31,452 nucleotides of DNA from JANNGC01 sp043757045 (GCA_043757045.1 JAYVQC010000078.1:1-31452); one strand, 5' to 3'. Positions 1-8,294 are shown, counted from the first letter of the stretch. Numbers and translations are program-made. Notes: generated from the sequence alone by a model not told the origin.

Positions 1-357
<357 letters not shown>

Positions 358-745
358 GGAACGCTGGTTGCCAACCCGGCTCGATGCGATGCTTGCAAAC
401 GCTCCGGGTTGAAGACCGTTCCTCCGGGGAAGAATTGGTTGCGCTCCGGGAAAACTGGGCCACACTACGACCACTAAAGTGTCCGCCAATTCCCGGTGGA
501 CGCTCCAAAAGAAAAGGGGGCCGGCGCTTAAATCTACAAGTCGGTCCCTTTTCCCTGTACGGGTGAAATTAAATGGTGCCGCTTTTTTTCCGAAAACCCT
601 ACGTGCCGTTTCAGTCCCCAGCGGTTGGGCCATCCGACTGTGCGTAGAAACTCGCACGCCTTCTTTGCGGCAAACACTTGTCGGCAAGAAAAACGAATCC
701 AATTCTTGCGGGTAGCGTCTGGAAAGACGGAAATTTATCCGAAGT
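358..745. other. Intergenic region between argS and the prenyl synthase fusion
   Basis: No convincing gene in 388 bp. Base composition is mixed and ORFs in all frames look non-coding. One imperfect hairpin is visible: GAAAAGGGGGCCG (511-523) can pair with CGGTCCCTTTTC (542-553), with one G-T pair and one bulge, but no T-run follows it directly. A T7 run at 583-589 lies about 30 bases further on. The hairpin could be a weak terminator for argS or simply a remnant repeat. No clear sigma-70 promoter could be assigned. Confidence 0.4.
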
Positions 746-2479
746 ATGCAACCAATCTCGTTCGCGATACCGAAGCACGCGGTGCAGCAGCGTTTCCGCA
801 CGCCCAAGAAAAACATCCCGCAGACCGCCAACGAGCGCGCACGCATTCTGCACCTGATCCGCAATTACGTGGCCGAGCACAATCCTGTGCCGCCCATGCC
901 GTCGGATGAATTGAAGACGCACGCCGACCGCCTCGTGCAGATGATCGGCTGCGACGCCATCTACCGCGATTACATCGGCGTGCTCCTCAGTAACGAAATG
1001 TGGCGCGAGACCCTCGCGCAGGTGCCGTTCGAGAAGCGGCTGCTGTTGCTGCCGAAATGTCTGCGTGTGGAGGCGAAGTGCCCCGCGCCGTTCGATGAAT
1101 TTGGTCTGCTCTGCAAGCAATGCGGGCTTTGCACCATTCAGGATTTGCAGGCCGAAGCGGAGAAGCTCGGCTACGCGGTGCTCGTGGCGGAAGGCTCGGC
1201 CATCGTCATGTCGCTGATTCAGACCGGGAAGATTGAGGCCATCGTGGGCGTGAGTTGCCTGCCGGTTTTGGAACGCGCGTTTCCCTACATGGAAGCGGCG
1301 GCGATTCCCGGCGTGGCCGTGCCGTTGCTTCAGGATGATTGCATCGACACGACCGTCGATCTCGACTGGGTGTGGGATTACATCCACCTGAGCAGCGACG
1401 ACACCACGCGGCGGCTCGACCTCGGGGCGTTGCGCGAGGAAGTGGATTTTTGGTTCACGCCGGCCTCGCTCGATCTCGTCATGGGCGGCGCGGCGGAAGG
1501 CGAGTCGGAGAAGATTGCGCGCGAATGGCTGATGCGCGCGGGCAAACGCTGGCGTCCGTTCCTAGTCGTGGCGGCGTATCAGGCGCTCAAGGAAAAATCT
1601 GCGGGCGCACCGCCAGATGATTTGAAGAAAATCGCCGTCGCCGTGGAATGTTTCCACAAGGCGTCGCTCATCCACGACGACATCGAGGACAACGACGCGC
1701 AACGCTACGGTGAGAAGACCTTGCACGAGGAATACGGCGTGGCTGTGGCGCTGAACATCGGCGACTTGCTGATTGGCGAAGGCTACCGGCTCATCGGCGA
1801 ATGCAAGATCAGCTCGGAGCAGAAGGTGGAGATGCTGCTCGCGGCATCACGCGGGCAACGGGAATTGTGTCGAGGGCAGGGCGCGGAGTTGTGCTGGGCA
1901 CGCACGCCGCAGCCGCTCACGTCACTGCAAGTGCTGGACATCTTCCGCAAGAAAACCGCGCCGGCCTTCGAGGTTGCGCTGCGGCTCGGCGCGATTTACG
2001 CCGGCAATGATTTGCACGAGGAAGTGGAGGATGTGCTGAAGAATTACAGCGAAGCGCTGGGCATCGCGTATCAGATTCGCGACGACCTGAGCGACCTTGG
2101 CGCGAGCGGCGAGACGAACGATCTCGCCGGATTGCGCCCGAGCCTCCTGCTCGCCGTCGCCCACGAAAAAGCCAAGGACGCGCAGAAGGAAACGCTCGCC
2201 TCCGTCTGGCGTCGCAAGCTGCCCGAAGGCGTGACCCTCGAACAAATCGAGGCGCTCTACTCGGAACTGAAAGCCGACGAGCGCGCCCGGACGTTGCTGG
2301 AGACTTACAAGGAGGAAGGCATCCGCTCGCTGCGTGATTTGGAGAACGCCAGCCTCAAGGGCTTGTTGCGCCGCGTCATCGGCAAAATCTTCAACGACAC
2401 GGAAATCAAAGGCTGGTGCAAGGAGTTCGAGCAGAAGAACGTAGCCGCCCGCCTGCCCGAAGTGGTGATGGCGAAGTAG
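746..2479 (+). CDS. DUF116 domain - polyprenyl diphosphate synthase fusion
   Basis: 577 residues in two parts. Residues about 60-215 form a cysteine-rich DUF116 region, with Cys at 105, 112, 123, 126, 129, 171 and 199; the CKQCGLC cluster suggests a metal or Fe-S site (inference). Residues about 250-570 are an all-alpha trans-isoprenyl diphosphate synthase, which condenses isopentenyl diphosphate with an allylic diphosphate. It shows GKRWRP (266-271), the first aspartate-rich motif DDIEDND (311-317) and the second DDLSD (446-450). The residues between FARM and the following Arg (DDIEDNDAQRYG) differ from the classical DDxxxxxRRG form, and the substrate-lysine region after the second motif is atypical, so chain length and even activity are uncertain. 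The ATG at 746 is the first good start after the upstream stops; no Shine-Dalgarno is visible. It stands alone, convergent with the minus-strand pair downstream. Confidence 0.85.
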   Translation: MQPISFAIPKHAVQQRFRTPKKNIPQTANERARILHLIRNYVAEHNPVPPMPSDELKTHADRLVQMIGCDAIYRDYIGVLLSNEMWRETLAQVPFEKRLLLLPKCLRVEAKCPAPFDEFGLLCKQCGLCTIQDLQAEAEKLGYAVLVAEGSAIVMSLIQTGKIEAIVGVSCLPVLERAFPYMEAAAIPGVAVPLLQDDCIDTTVDLDWVWDYIHLSSDDTTRRLDLGALREEVDFWFTPASLDLVMGGAAEGESEKIAREWLMRAGKRWRPFLVVAAYQALKEKSAGAPPDDLKKIAVAVECFHKASLIHDDIEDNDAQRYGEKTLHEEYGVAVALNIGDLLIGEGYRLIGECKISSEQKVEMLLAASRGQRELCRGQGAELCWARTPQPLTSLQVLDIFRKKTAPAFEVALRLGAIYAGNDLHEEVEDVLKNYSEALGIAYQIRDDLSDLGASGETNDLAGLRPSLLLAVAHEKAKDAQKETLASVWRRKLPEGVTLEQIEALYSELKADERARTLLETYKEEGIRSLRDLENASLKGLLRRVIGKIFNDTEIKGWCKEFEQKNVAARLPEVVMAK

Positions 2480-2525
2480 AAGTAATGGGAACGAGTTCTC
2501 TGTTACGTGCGAGGGCTGCGCCTAG

Positions 2526-3281
2526 TTACAAAAGGCCAGCATGATGAAGAAGTTCCTCGACGACGATTCGGCACCCCGGCTTTAGCGACTCTAAATCTTC
2601 TGCACGCGCCGTGAAGTATCTACCGTGTGCTGACATGTGGCCCACATCCCGAAGGCTTGGAAGGGCTTTCTTTGTGTTCCTCGAAAGGGTCCATGCAGTC
2701 TCAGCGAGCGTGGCCGCCACTAGATCGCTAAGTTGAAAATAGTTACCACTTCCATCTTTGATTTTGTTGGCAATTCCTTTGCCCTCGAACGCCTCAATAA
2801 TCGCAATCTCGACGAGCCGTCGCATCATCACGGCTGCGGCATCATGCCATCCTGAGGTGAAGCAGCCGTTCATCTGTCGGCCAATAGTGACAAGATAACC
2901 GCGCTTGGCGTTGGAGAGAATTCCCAATGGGAATAAACCATCATCTTCGCGCGGGGCGGGCGTGGAACGCCATGTGGTGCGGAGGTTGTAACATAGTTCT
3001 CGTACAGCTTTCGTTCTTGAGCCACCAACCGAAGTAGTGGCGAAAACCGCTTCGATTAGTTTCGCAATGGCTGATGAGTCCGTAGCGCTTGCAGAAGATA
3101 ACGATCGAAACGCATTCGTCGCGTCAGCGCGAAGTGTGGCTAATTTGTTTGCGTAAAAATTGTCACCTCCCAGACCTGCTCTGTGACGCTTTGCTTTCTT
3201 GGCAACATCAAGCGCAGCACATGCAAGCTCCTCTAGCTTCTCTGCGGCAGATTTCTGAGTTGGTGTGGATGCAGCAGCCAT
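2526..3281 (-). CDS. Hypothetical protein, possibly HEPN-like (DUF4145-type)
   Basis: 251 residues, no signal peptide or membrane segment. The first 60 residues are Lys/Ala-rich and probably helical. The C-terminal half carries WHDAAAVMMRRLVEIAIIEAF, then LSDLVAATLAE and RDVGHMSAHGRYFTARAEDLE, the helix-plus-His pattern seen in DUF4145/HEPN-like proteins. This match is by eye and weak: the Arg-His spacing does not fit the canonical Rx4-6H RNase motif. It starts 3 bases after the stop of the gene at 3285-3719, so the two are probably co-transcribed. Base composition is less GC-rich than in flanking genes, suggesting acquisition by transfer. A role in defence or toxin-like RNA cleavage is possible but unproven. 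Confidence 0.7.
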   Translation of the reverse strand: MAAASTPTQKSAAEKLEELACAALDVAKKAKRHRAGLGGDNFYANKLATLRADATNAFRSLSSASATDSSAIAKLIEAVFATTSVGGSRTKAVRELCYNLRTTWRSTPAPREDDGLFPLGILSNAKRGYLVTIGRQMNGCFTSGWHDAAAVMMRRLVEIAIIEAFEGKGIANKIKDGSGNYFQLSDLVAATLAETAWTLSRNTKKALPSLRDVGHMSAHGRYFTARAEDLESLKPGCRIVVEELLHHAGLL

Positions 3282-3284
3282 TGA

Positions 3285-3719
3285 TTACCAGTTCGAGTAC
3301 GCAAAAGATTTTTTATTGCCCTTACCGCCGGCTTTTTGCCTCCTCAAGGCTTTTTTCTGGCACAGCTTTTGGAGAGGGCCGCTGAGACTGGTGAGCGGTA
3401 TGTGATGGCCGCGATTTTCAAGTTCCGCTTTGACTTCCGCAATCGACTTTGGTTTTCTAAAAAATGCCTCTGCGATGAGTTCCTCAACATGCGCTTGTGG
3501 GCCGCTATGCTTTGTTTTTGGCCGTGACGATGATCTTTGCTTTGGCGTTTGAATGGCTGCGGATGCTGGTGCAGAACGCGCTGGTTGGCCGTCTGCACTG
3601 AGTAGCAAGTCGTCGAGTATCTTCTCAAATGCTACTCGGCGGAGTTCAGGGTCTTTCACGGCGGAAACAGAGCGTTCTGCCTGACTTACTAATTCGCTGT
3701 AGGGCTTTTGTGTGTTCAT
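3285..3719 (-). CDS. Hypothetical protein with C-terminal winged-helix-like domain
   Basis: 144 residues. The N-terminal 45 residues look helical, followed by a Pro/Ser/Lys-rich linker (about 46-75). The C-terminal 65 residues (HVEELIAEAFF, KSIAEVKAELENRGH, LTSLSGPLQKLCQKKALRRQ, FAYSNW) have the helix-helix-recognition helix-wing layout of a winged helix, suggesting DNA binding. It is the first gene of a two-gene unit with the HEPN-like protein, separated by only 3 bases. Codon use is less GC-biased than in neighbouring housekeeping genes. No Shine-Dalgarno precedes the ATG. It could be the regulator or antitoxin-like partner of the downstream gene (inference). I do not recognise a named family. 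Confidence 0.68.
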   Translation of the reverse strand: MNTQKPYSELVSQAERSVSAVKDPELRRVAFEKILDDLLLSADGQPARSAPASAAIQTPKQRSSSRPKTKHSGPQAHVEELIAEAFFRKPKSIAEVKAELENRGHHIPLTSLSGPLQKLCQKKALRRQKAGGKGNKKSFAYSNW

Positions 3720-3900
3720 ATCGCTTTGGAGAGGGAGAGGGTCTGGGAGCCTAACAGAGAGAATTCGCGGCTAACCGTAGTGATGATTTTCGCTGACATG
3801 CGCCGACTGTAGCCCCGCATTTTGATCTGTCGAGCAAGGGCTCGCTTCCGGCGGAGCGCGAGGGCCAATGAGGTTGGAGACTTGAACCAGCCTGTTCTAT

Positions 3901-5097
3901 TTACAACTTCTCCGGCTCCTGCATCAGTGCGCTGATGCGTTGCAACAATCTTCCCGCTGCGCCGCCGTCGAGTACGCGGTGATCGAAGCTCAACGTGAGC
4001 GTGCATTCCATCACCGGCACGAACTGCTGCTTCGTTTCGTCCCAGTTTGGCACGCGCTTGCCGGCGCCCATGCCGAGCACGAGCGTTTGTTCCGGAAGCG
4101 GAATGGGCGTGGCCCACGTCAGGCCGAAGGTGCCGAAGTTCGTGATGGTGGCGATGGAGCCGCCCGTGGCGTCGAAGGGCAGCTTGCGCTCGCGCGCGAG
4201 GGCCACGAGTTCGTTGTAGCGCACGACCAAATCTTTGAGCGTCTTCTTGTCCACGCCGCGCAGCACGGGCACGAGCACGCCATCCTCCGCCTCGACGGCG
4301 ACACCGATGTCGATGGCGGGCGGGTGAACAATCTTGCTGCCGACGAGGCGGCCAGCGGGCGCGGAATTTTCCGCGAGCGCGAGGGCCAGCGCGCGCAGGG
4401 CGTAGAGCGCGGGGCCGGGCTTGGGATCAGCTTTCTTGCGGTGCGCGAGAATGGCGTCCAGTTGCACCGGCAGGCCCACGGTCGCGAGCGGGCGCGTCCA
4501 GCTTCGGCGCATCGCATCCGCCACGGCCACACGCATGGTCGAGGCTTCGGTGAGTTTGTGCTTGTCGATGTTCGCGATGAACTTCTCGAGATCTTCGATG
4601 GTCACGCGGCCCGCCGCGCCGCTGCCCGCGATGCCCGCCATGTCCGCCGCATGGAGGCCGAGTTCGTTCATGCGCGCCTTCATGCGCGGCGACATGTAGC
4701 TCGCGCCCGCCGCGTGTGCGGGCACGGGCAGTCCGCGCACGGTGGGTTCAACGCCGTGACGCGGCGGGCTGGTTGCGCCGTTCGCCGGTTTGTTTTCAAC
4801 GTAACCGGGCTGTTGCGGCGAGGGCACGTCCAGCCCGGAGCGCTCGGCGTCTTCCTTCGTCACTTCGAGATAGCCCAGCACTTCACCGACAGCGTAACTC
4901 TCGTCCTGCTTGGCGATCCATTCCTGCACTTGGCCGCGCGCGGGACTGGAGACGTTCATCGTCGCCTTGTTGGTCTCCACTTCGATGAGGTCATGGTCGG
5001 CTTCCACGGTGTCGCCCGCTTTGGCGAGAAATCCGATAACGGTGGCCTCGGCGATGGACTCGCCAAGCTGCGGCATGATGATGGGAATTTGCGGCAT
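3901..5097 (-). CDS. Dihydrolipoamide acyltransferase (E2) of a 2-oxo acid dehydrogenase complex
   Basis: 398 residues with the standard E2 order. A lipoyl domain spans residues 1-80, with the lipoylated lysine K44 in VETNKAT (ETDKA in most relatives). A Pro/Ala-rich linker (about 90-130) follows, then an E1/E3-binding domain (about 133-173, YMSPRMKARMNELGL and GSGAAGRVTIEDL). The catalytic acyltransferase domain ends with FDHRVLDGG, giving the active-site His373 and Asp377. It transfers the acyl group from lipoamide to CoA. The E1-beta gene lies upstream on the same strand, so this is the downstream gene of the cluster. Only one lipoyl domain is present. Pyruvate and branched-chain versions cannot be separated with confidence from sequence alone, so no gene symbol is given. 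No E1-alpha or E3 is in the window. Confidence 0.93.
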   Translation of the reverse strand: MPQIPIIMPQLGESIAEATVIGFLAKAGDTVEADHDLIEVETNKATMNVSSPARGQVQEWIAKQDESYAVGEVLGYLEVTKEDAERSGLDVPSPQQPGYVENKPANGATSPPRHGVEPTVRGLPVPAHAAGASYMSPRMKARMNELGLHAADMAGIAGSGAAGRVTIEDLEKFIANIDKHKLTEASTMRVAVADAMRRSWTRPLATVGLPVQLDAILAHRKKADPKPGPALYALRALALALAENSAPAGRLVGSKIVHPPAIDIGVAVEAEDGVLVPVLRGVDKKTLKDLVVRYNELVALARERKLPFDATGGSIATITNFGTFGLTWATPIPLPEQTLVLGMGAGKRVPNWDETKQQFVPVMECTLTLSFDHRVLDGGAAGRLLQRISALMQEPEKL

Positions 5098-5260
5098 AGG
5101 TCAGGAGAAATTCCAAAGTCCAAAATCCAAATCCAAATCAAATTTCAAATCACAAACTCCAAACTCCAAACAACGCTTGTGACTCGGCGCGCACCAATTT
5201 GGAATTTGGTGTTTGGAGCTTCTTTGGGATTTGAGATTTGGGATTTGAAGTTTGTTCACA
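5098..5260. repeat. AT-rich imperfect inverted repeat between E1-beta and E2
   Basis: About 5110-5172 is built from CCAAA-type words (TCCAAA, TCAAA, CTCCAAAC). About 5196-5254 contains the complementary words (TTTGG, TTTGAG, TTTGGGATTTG), giving a long imperfect hairpin around a GC-richer centre (5173-5195). The words recur at roughly 8-10 base intervals. Composition is far more AT-rich than the flanking genes. It separates two genes expected to be co-expressed. A related T/G-rich string is embedded in the TPR gene at 13417-13460. Confidence 0.8.
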
Positions 5261-6226
5261 TCACGTCCTCAAAAGATTCCTCGCGGCGTCCACGATGGAT
5301 CGCGCTGTCGGGCGATGCGCGGCCCAGAGATTCGGGTGATACGGCACCGGCGTGTCCTTCGCGTTCAGGCGTTGCGGCGGCGCATCCAGCAGGTCGAAGG
5401 CTTCCGTCGCCACGCGCGCGATGACTTCCGCCGTCACGCCACCCCACGGCCATGCTTCGCCCACGCAGAGCAAACGGCCTGTGCGCGCCACCGACGCGAT
5501 CACCGTGTCCGTGTCCAGCGGTTTCACGGAGCGCAAGTCCACGACTTCGACTTCCCAGCCGTCTTGCTGCAATTCCGTCGCCGCCGCCAGTGCCTCATGC
5601 ACCATCGCGCTGTAGGCCACGATGGTCATGTCGCGGCCGGCGCGCGCGATGCGGGCTTTGCCCGTGGGCAGCGCCTCGGTGGGCAACTTGTCGGCCTTGA
5701 GATGGTAATAGAGAAATTTGTGCTCGCAGAAAATCACCGGGTCATCAATGGCCACCGCTTCGAGCAACATGCTGTAAGCGTCCTCGACCGTCGCGGGCGT
5801 CATCACGACGAGTCCGGGATAGTGCGCGTAAATCGCCTCCATCGTCTGGCTGTGGAACGGCCCGCCGCCGGAGGTCCCGCCGAAGGGCAGTCGCACGACC
5901 AAGGGGCAGGGGACTTGCGTGCGCCAGAACAGCGTCGCCGCCTGGTTCACGATCTGGTTGAAACCCACGGTCGAGAAATCCGCGAACTGCATCTCGATGA
6001 TGGGCCTCATCCCTTGAATCGCCGCGCCCACCGCCGAGCCAACCATCGCGTCTTCGCTGATCGGCGAATCAATGACGCGTCCGGGAAATTCTACCGCGAG
6101 ATTTTTCGTGGCCTTGAAAGCGCCACCGAACGCGCCCACGTCCTGCCCGTAGATATAGACGCGCGGGTCTGCGCGCAGGGCGGTGGCCTGCGCTTCGCGA
6201 ATGGCTTCCAGATACGTGATGCTCAT
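5261..6226 (-). CDS. 2-oxo acid dehydrogenase E1 component, beta subunit
   Basis: 321 residues from the ATG at 6224-6226 (MSITYLEAIREAQ), the usual N-terminus of the family. A longer reading frame upstream of this ATG has no family similarity and runs through a repeat, so it was not used. The protein is the transketolase-like pyrimidine-binding subunit of a thiamine-diphosphate-dependent pyruvate or branched-chain 2-oxo acid dehydrogenase. Visible landmarks are YIYGQDVGAFGGAF, DSPISEDAMVGSAVGAA (with the ThDP-activating Glu), PFGGTSGGGPFHSQ, and the C-terminal VVDLRSVKPLDTDT. It pairs with an alpha subunit not present here and delivers acyl groups to the E2 encoded downstream. The 163-base palindromic spacer before E2 is unusual for such a pair. 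Confidence 0.93.
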   Translation of the reverse strand: MSITYLEAIREAQATALRADPRVYIYGQDVGAFGGAFKATKNLAVEFPGRVIDSPISEDAMVGSAVGAAIQGMRPIIEMQFADFSTVGFNQIVNQAATLFWRTQVPCPLVVRLPFGGTSGGGPFHSQTMEAIYAHYPGLVVMTPATVEDAYSMLLEAVAIDDPVIFCEHKFLYYHLKADKLPTEALPTGKARIARAGRDMTIVAYSAMVHEALAAATELQQDGWEVEVVDLRSVKPLDTDTVIASVARTGRLLCVGEAWPWGGVTAEVIARVATEAFDLLDAPPQRLNAKDTPVPYHPNLWAAHRPTARSIVDAARNLLRT

Positions 6227-6293
6227 CGGAGCTTGCTGACGGACGAAGTGTTGCGGAAGCGAAGGGCCAGCGGCAAATGTTTCTTCCGTTCGC

Positions 6294-6319
6294 GTAGCGG
6301 CGTCTCGGCAGAGCGCCGT
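6294..6319 (+). repeat. 26-bp interspersed repeat, copy 1
   Basis: Begins GTAGCGGCGTCTC and ends AGAGCGCCGT. It matches 6991-7016 at 24 of 26 positions, in the same orientation. The unit is nearly palindromic, with GGCG and CGCC ends, and could fold into a short stem with a bulge. This copy lies in the divergent gap between the E1-beta gene and the DUF2939-like gene. Confidence 0.85.
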
Positions 6320-6413
6320 AAATTTTGGCCGGACAATGGCCGTGCGCTGCCGGGACGCTGCCAAGCCGGACGAGCCGGTAACATTCCCCCGTGTCCGCGC
6401 GTCGTGTTGTCTG

Positions 6414-6986
6414 ATGAATAAATCTCTCCGCGTCGCGCTGGTGCTCCTGCTGTTCACGATGCTGTTGACGGTGGGCGGCGCGGCCTTCTGGCTGTATCAA
6501 GCGCCGCACCGGACCGTCGGGCGCATTCATCTCGCGCTGCGGCAGTCCGACACGAACACGCTGGCGCGCGACATTGATTTTCCAGCCTTGCAACAAAGTC
6601 TGCTCGGGCAGGTCACGACCATTGTGACCAATAAAATGGCGCAAGACGCGCCGGACGGTCAGGTGAATCCCGTGGCCCGGGCGCTCGCTGACGGAGTGGT
6701 GAAGCACCTCGTCAAGCAGCACGTCACGCCGGCGGGACTGGCCAAGTTGTTGTCCGGCCAGAAACCGTCGGCGAAACCTGAGTCCAAAGCTGACGCCGTC
6801 GCCGGTCGGGCCCCCAGCACGGCCGAACTGGACCAAGCCTTTGGCAGTTCGTTGCAGGAGTATCGCGGGCTGGATCAATTCGTCGTGTACCTCACCGGAC
6901 GCCACGGCGAGGTCACGGAACTGATCCTGTTGCGCTCGGGCCTGCGCTGGCGGTGGAGCGCCATCGTGCTGCCGACGGGTGGCTGA
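6414..6986 (+). CDS. DUF2939-like membrane-anchored protein
   Basis: 190 residues from the ATG at 6414; an upstream in-frame ATG at 6336 would add a non-conserved stretch that hides the signal anchor. Residues 4-28 (LRVALVLLLFTMLLTVGGAAFWLY) form one strong hydrophobic helix. The following APHRTVGRIHLALRQSDTNTLARDIDFPALQQSLLGQ matches by eye the DUF2939 pattern of one helix, then a small extracytoplasmic domain. The rest includes a Lys/Ala-rich linker (about 118-137). No function is known for the family. It is probably inserted in the inner membrane with the domain in the periplasm. Two near-identical 26-bp repeats flank the gene in direct orientation. Confidence 0.75.
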   Translation: MNKSLRVALVLLLFTMLLTVGGAAFWLYQAPHRTVGRIHLALRQSDTNTLARDIDFPALQQSLLGQVTTIVTNKMAQDAPDGQVNPVARALADGVVKHLVKQHVTPAGLAKLLSGQKPSAKPESKADAVAGRAPSTAELDQAFGSSLQEYRGLDQFVVYLTGRHGEVTELILLRSGLRWRWSAIVLPTGG

Positions 6987-6990
6987 GTTT

Positions 6991-7070
6991 GTAGCGGCGT
7001 CTCGTGAGAGCGCCGTTGATTAAAAAGAAACGGAGGCCATCTACCGTGACTCCGCTACGGAGGATTGCAG
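6991..7070 (+). repeat. 26-bp interspersed repeat copy 2 and adjoining palindromes
   Basis: 6991-7016 is the second copy of the GTAGCGGCGTCTC...AGAGCGCCGT repeat. After an A/T-rich spacer, a second palindrome CTCCG-CTA-CGGAG lies at about 7051-7063 and contains the last codons of the radical SAM gene on the minus strand. The last residues of that protein (SSVAESR) are therefore encoded by repeat-like DNA. Confidence 0.65.
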
Positions 7071-8294
7071 CTTCTTCGCCTTCTCCGCGCCCGCCGGCTC
7101 CGTGCGATAAGCGCCGAAATCTCCGAACCAATGCTTCTTCGCGAGGCGATACATCCAATGCTTCTCCGGCACTTCTTCGCCCGGCAGCCATTGGCTGAAG
7201 CGCGGGGTCATGGCGTCGAGTTCCGCCATCGCCGTGCCGCGCACGGTGGTGTCGCGCGCGCCGTGCTTGAGCACGAGTTGCTTCACGAGGTCGGGACGCT
7301 CCAGCACCACGCAGCCGCGCGTGGCCTGGCCGGAGAGTTCACGGAAATCTTTCAGGAACGCCGAGTCGCGCATCGTCGCGAACACCCCGCGCGAGTCGCG
7401 GATGTTCTCGGTCGCGAACTGGATGATCGGGCACGGTTCGATGTCGCCTTTCGGACTAACGTGATGACTCACACCCGTGACCATCGGGCAGAGCGCCTTC
7501 CCGTCGTGGCCGTAGTAGGCGTCGATGATGGCGATGGGTGCTTTCGCGCGCTGCTCGACGACGAACTTGCGGATGCGGACAAGCTGGTCGGGGCGCAGCG
7601 CGAGATCGAAGTTCGGCTTCGGCCCCATCGGGCGATAGCTGTGATACCACGCGTAGTGAACGCCGCGCGCGATCAGTTCGTTCAACCATTCCTCCGTGAG
7701 CAACTCATCAATGTTCGACTGGCACACGCTGGTCGCGACACCGGTGAGCAGGCCCGCCTGGATGCACTGGTCGAGTCCGCGCAAGGTGCGATTGAGCACT
7801 TCCTTGTTCCCGCGCCGCACGTTGCTGGTGATCTCGCGCCCTTCAATGCTGACGAGCGGCGTGGTGTTGCCGATGGCGGCGAGACGTTTCGCGATTTTCT
7901 CCGTGATGAATTGTCCGTTGGTGAAAACTTGAAAGTAGCAGTCGGGATGCGCCTCCAGCAGGTCGAGCAACTCCGGGTGCATGAACGGCTCGCCGCCGAG
8001 AATGCCGAAGAATGCGTTCCCGTGCGCCTTCGCGTCGGTGATCGTGCGGTTCAACGTGTCGAGATCGATGGCGTTGCGGTCCGCTTCCACGTCCACCCAG
8101 CAGCCCTGGCAGCGCAGGTTGCAGGAGTTGATGATCGAGAGGTAGAGGAACGGCGGAAAGTATTCGCCACGCTTCACGCGACGTTTGAAGCGCTCGACGG
8201 AGAGCATTCCCTTCACGCCAAAGTTCCACGCGGCCTTCCAGAGGCAGCGCTTGTCCACGGTGCGGATGATTCGAGTGGCGAGTCGCGGCAGCAT
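7041..8294 (-). CDS. Radical SAM protein with C-terminal cysteine region
   Basis: 417 residues. The radical SAM cluster motif is CNLRCQGC, with Cys58, Cys62 and Cys65 ligating the 4Fe-4S cluster that cleaves S-adenosylmethionine. ILGGEPFMHPELL is the GGE motif that binds SAM. A C-terminal stretch (ALCPMVTGVSHHVSPKGDIEPCPII) resembles a SPASM/Twitch-type auxiliary cluster region. The N-terminal 50 residues are basic and could sit at the membrane surface. Its substrate is unknown to me. The general build recalls HpnH-type and other radical SAM enzymes common in Verrucomicrobia and Planctomycetes, and the window holds a true HpnH-like gene at 18052-19446. It stands alone, divergent from nadC across a repeat-filled 316-base gap. 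Confidence 0.85.
   Translation of the reverse strand: MLPRLATRIIRTVDKRCLWKAAWNFGVKGMLSVERFKRRVKRGEYFPPFLYLSIINSCNLRCQGCWVDVEADRNAIDLDTLNRTITDAKAHGNAFFGILGGEPFMHPELLDLLEAHPDCYFQVFTNGQFITEKIAKRLAAIGNTTPLVSIEGREITSNVRRGNKEVLNRTLRGLDQCIQAGLLTGVATSVCQSNIDELLTEEWLNELIARGVHYAWYHSYRPMGPKPNFDLALRPDQLVRIRKFVVEQRAKAPIAIIDAYYGHDGKALCPMVTGVSHHVSPKGDIEPCPIIQFATENIRDSRGVFATMRDSAFLKDFRELSGQATRGCVVLERPDLVKQLVLKHGARDTTVRGTAMAELDAMTPRFSQWLPGEEVPEKHWMYRLAKKHWFGDFGAYRTEPAGAEKAKKLQSSVAESR

Noticed and set aside
511..553. Strong terminator after argS
   Set aside because: The stem has a bulge and a wobble pair and no T-run directly follows; kept only as a note in the intergenic entry.
3850..3900. tRNA T-arm-like words on the minus strand (GGTTCAAGTC)
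   Set aside because: The flanking bases do not form a T-stem or acceptor stem, and no anticodon arm is found at the right distance.
3940..5424. 494-codon plus-strand frame across the E2 gene
   Set aside because: Antisense shadow of E2 that also runs through the AT-rich repeat; Arg/His-rich and no recognisable domain.
6227..6457. N-terminal extension of the E1-beta gene (77 extra codons)
   Set aside because: The extension has no family similarity, crosses an interspersed repeat and overlaps the divergent gene; the ATG at 6226 gives the usual N-terminus.
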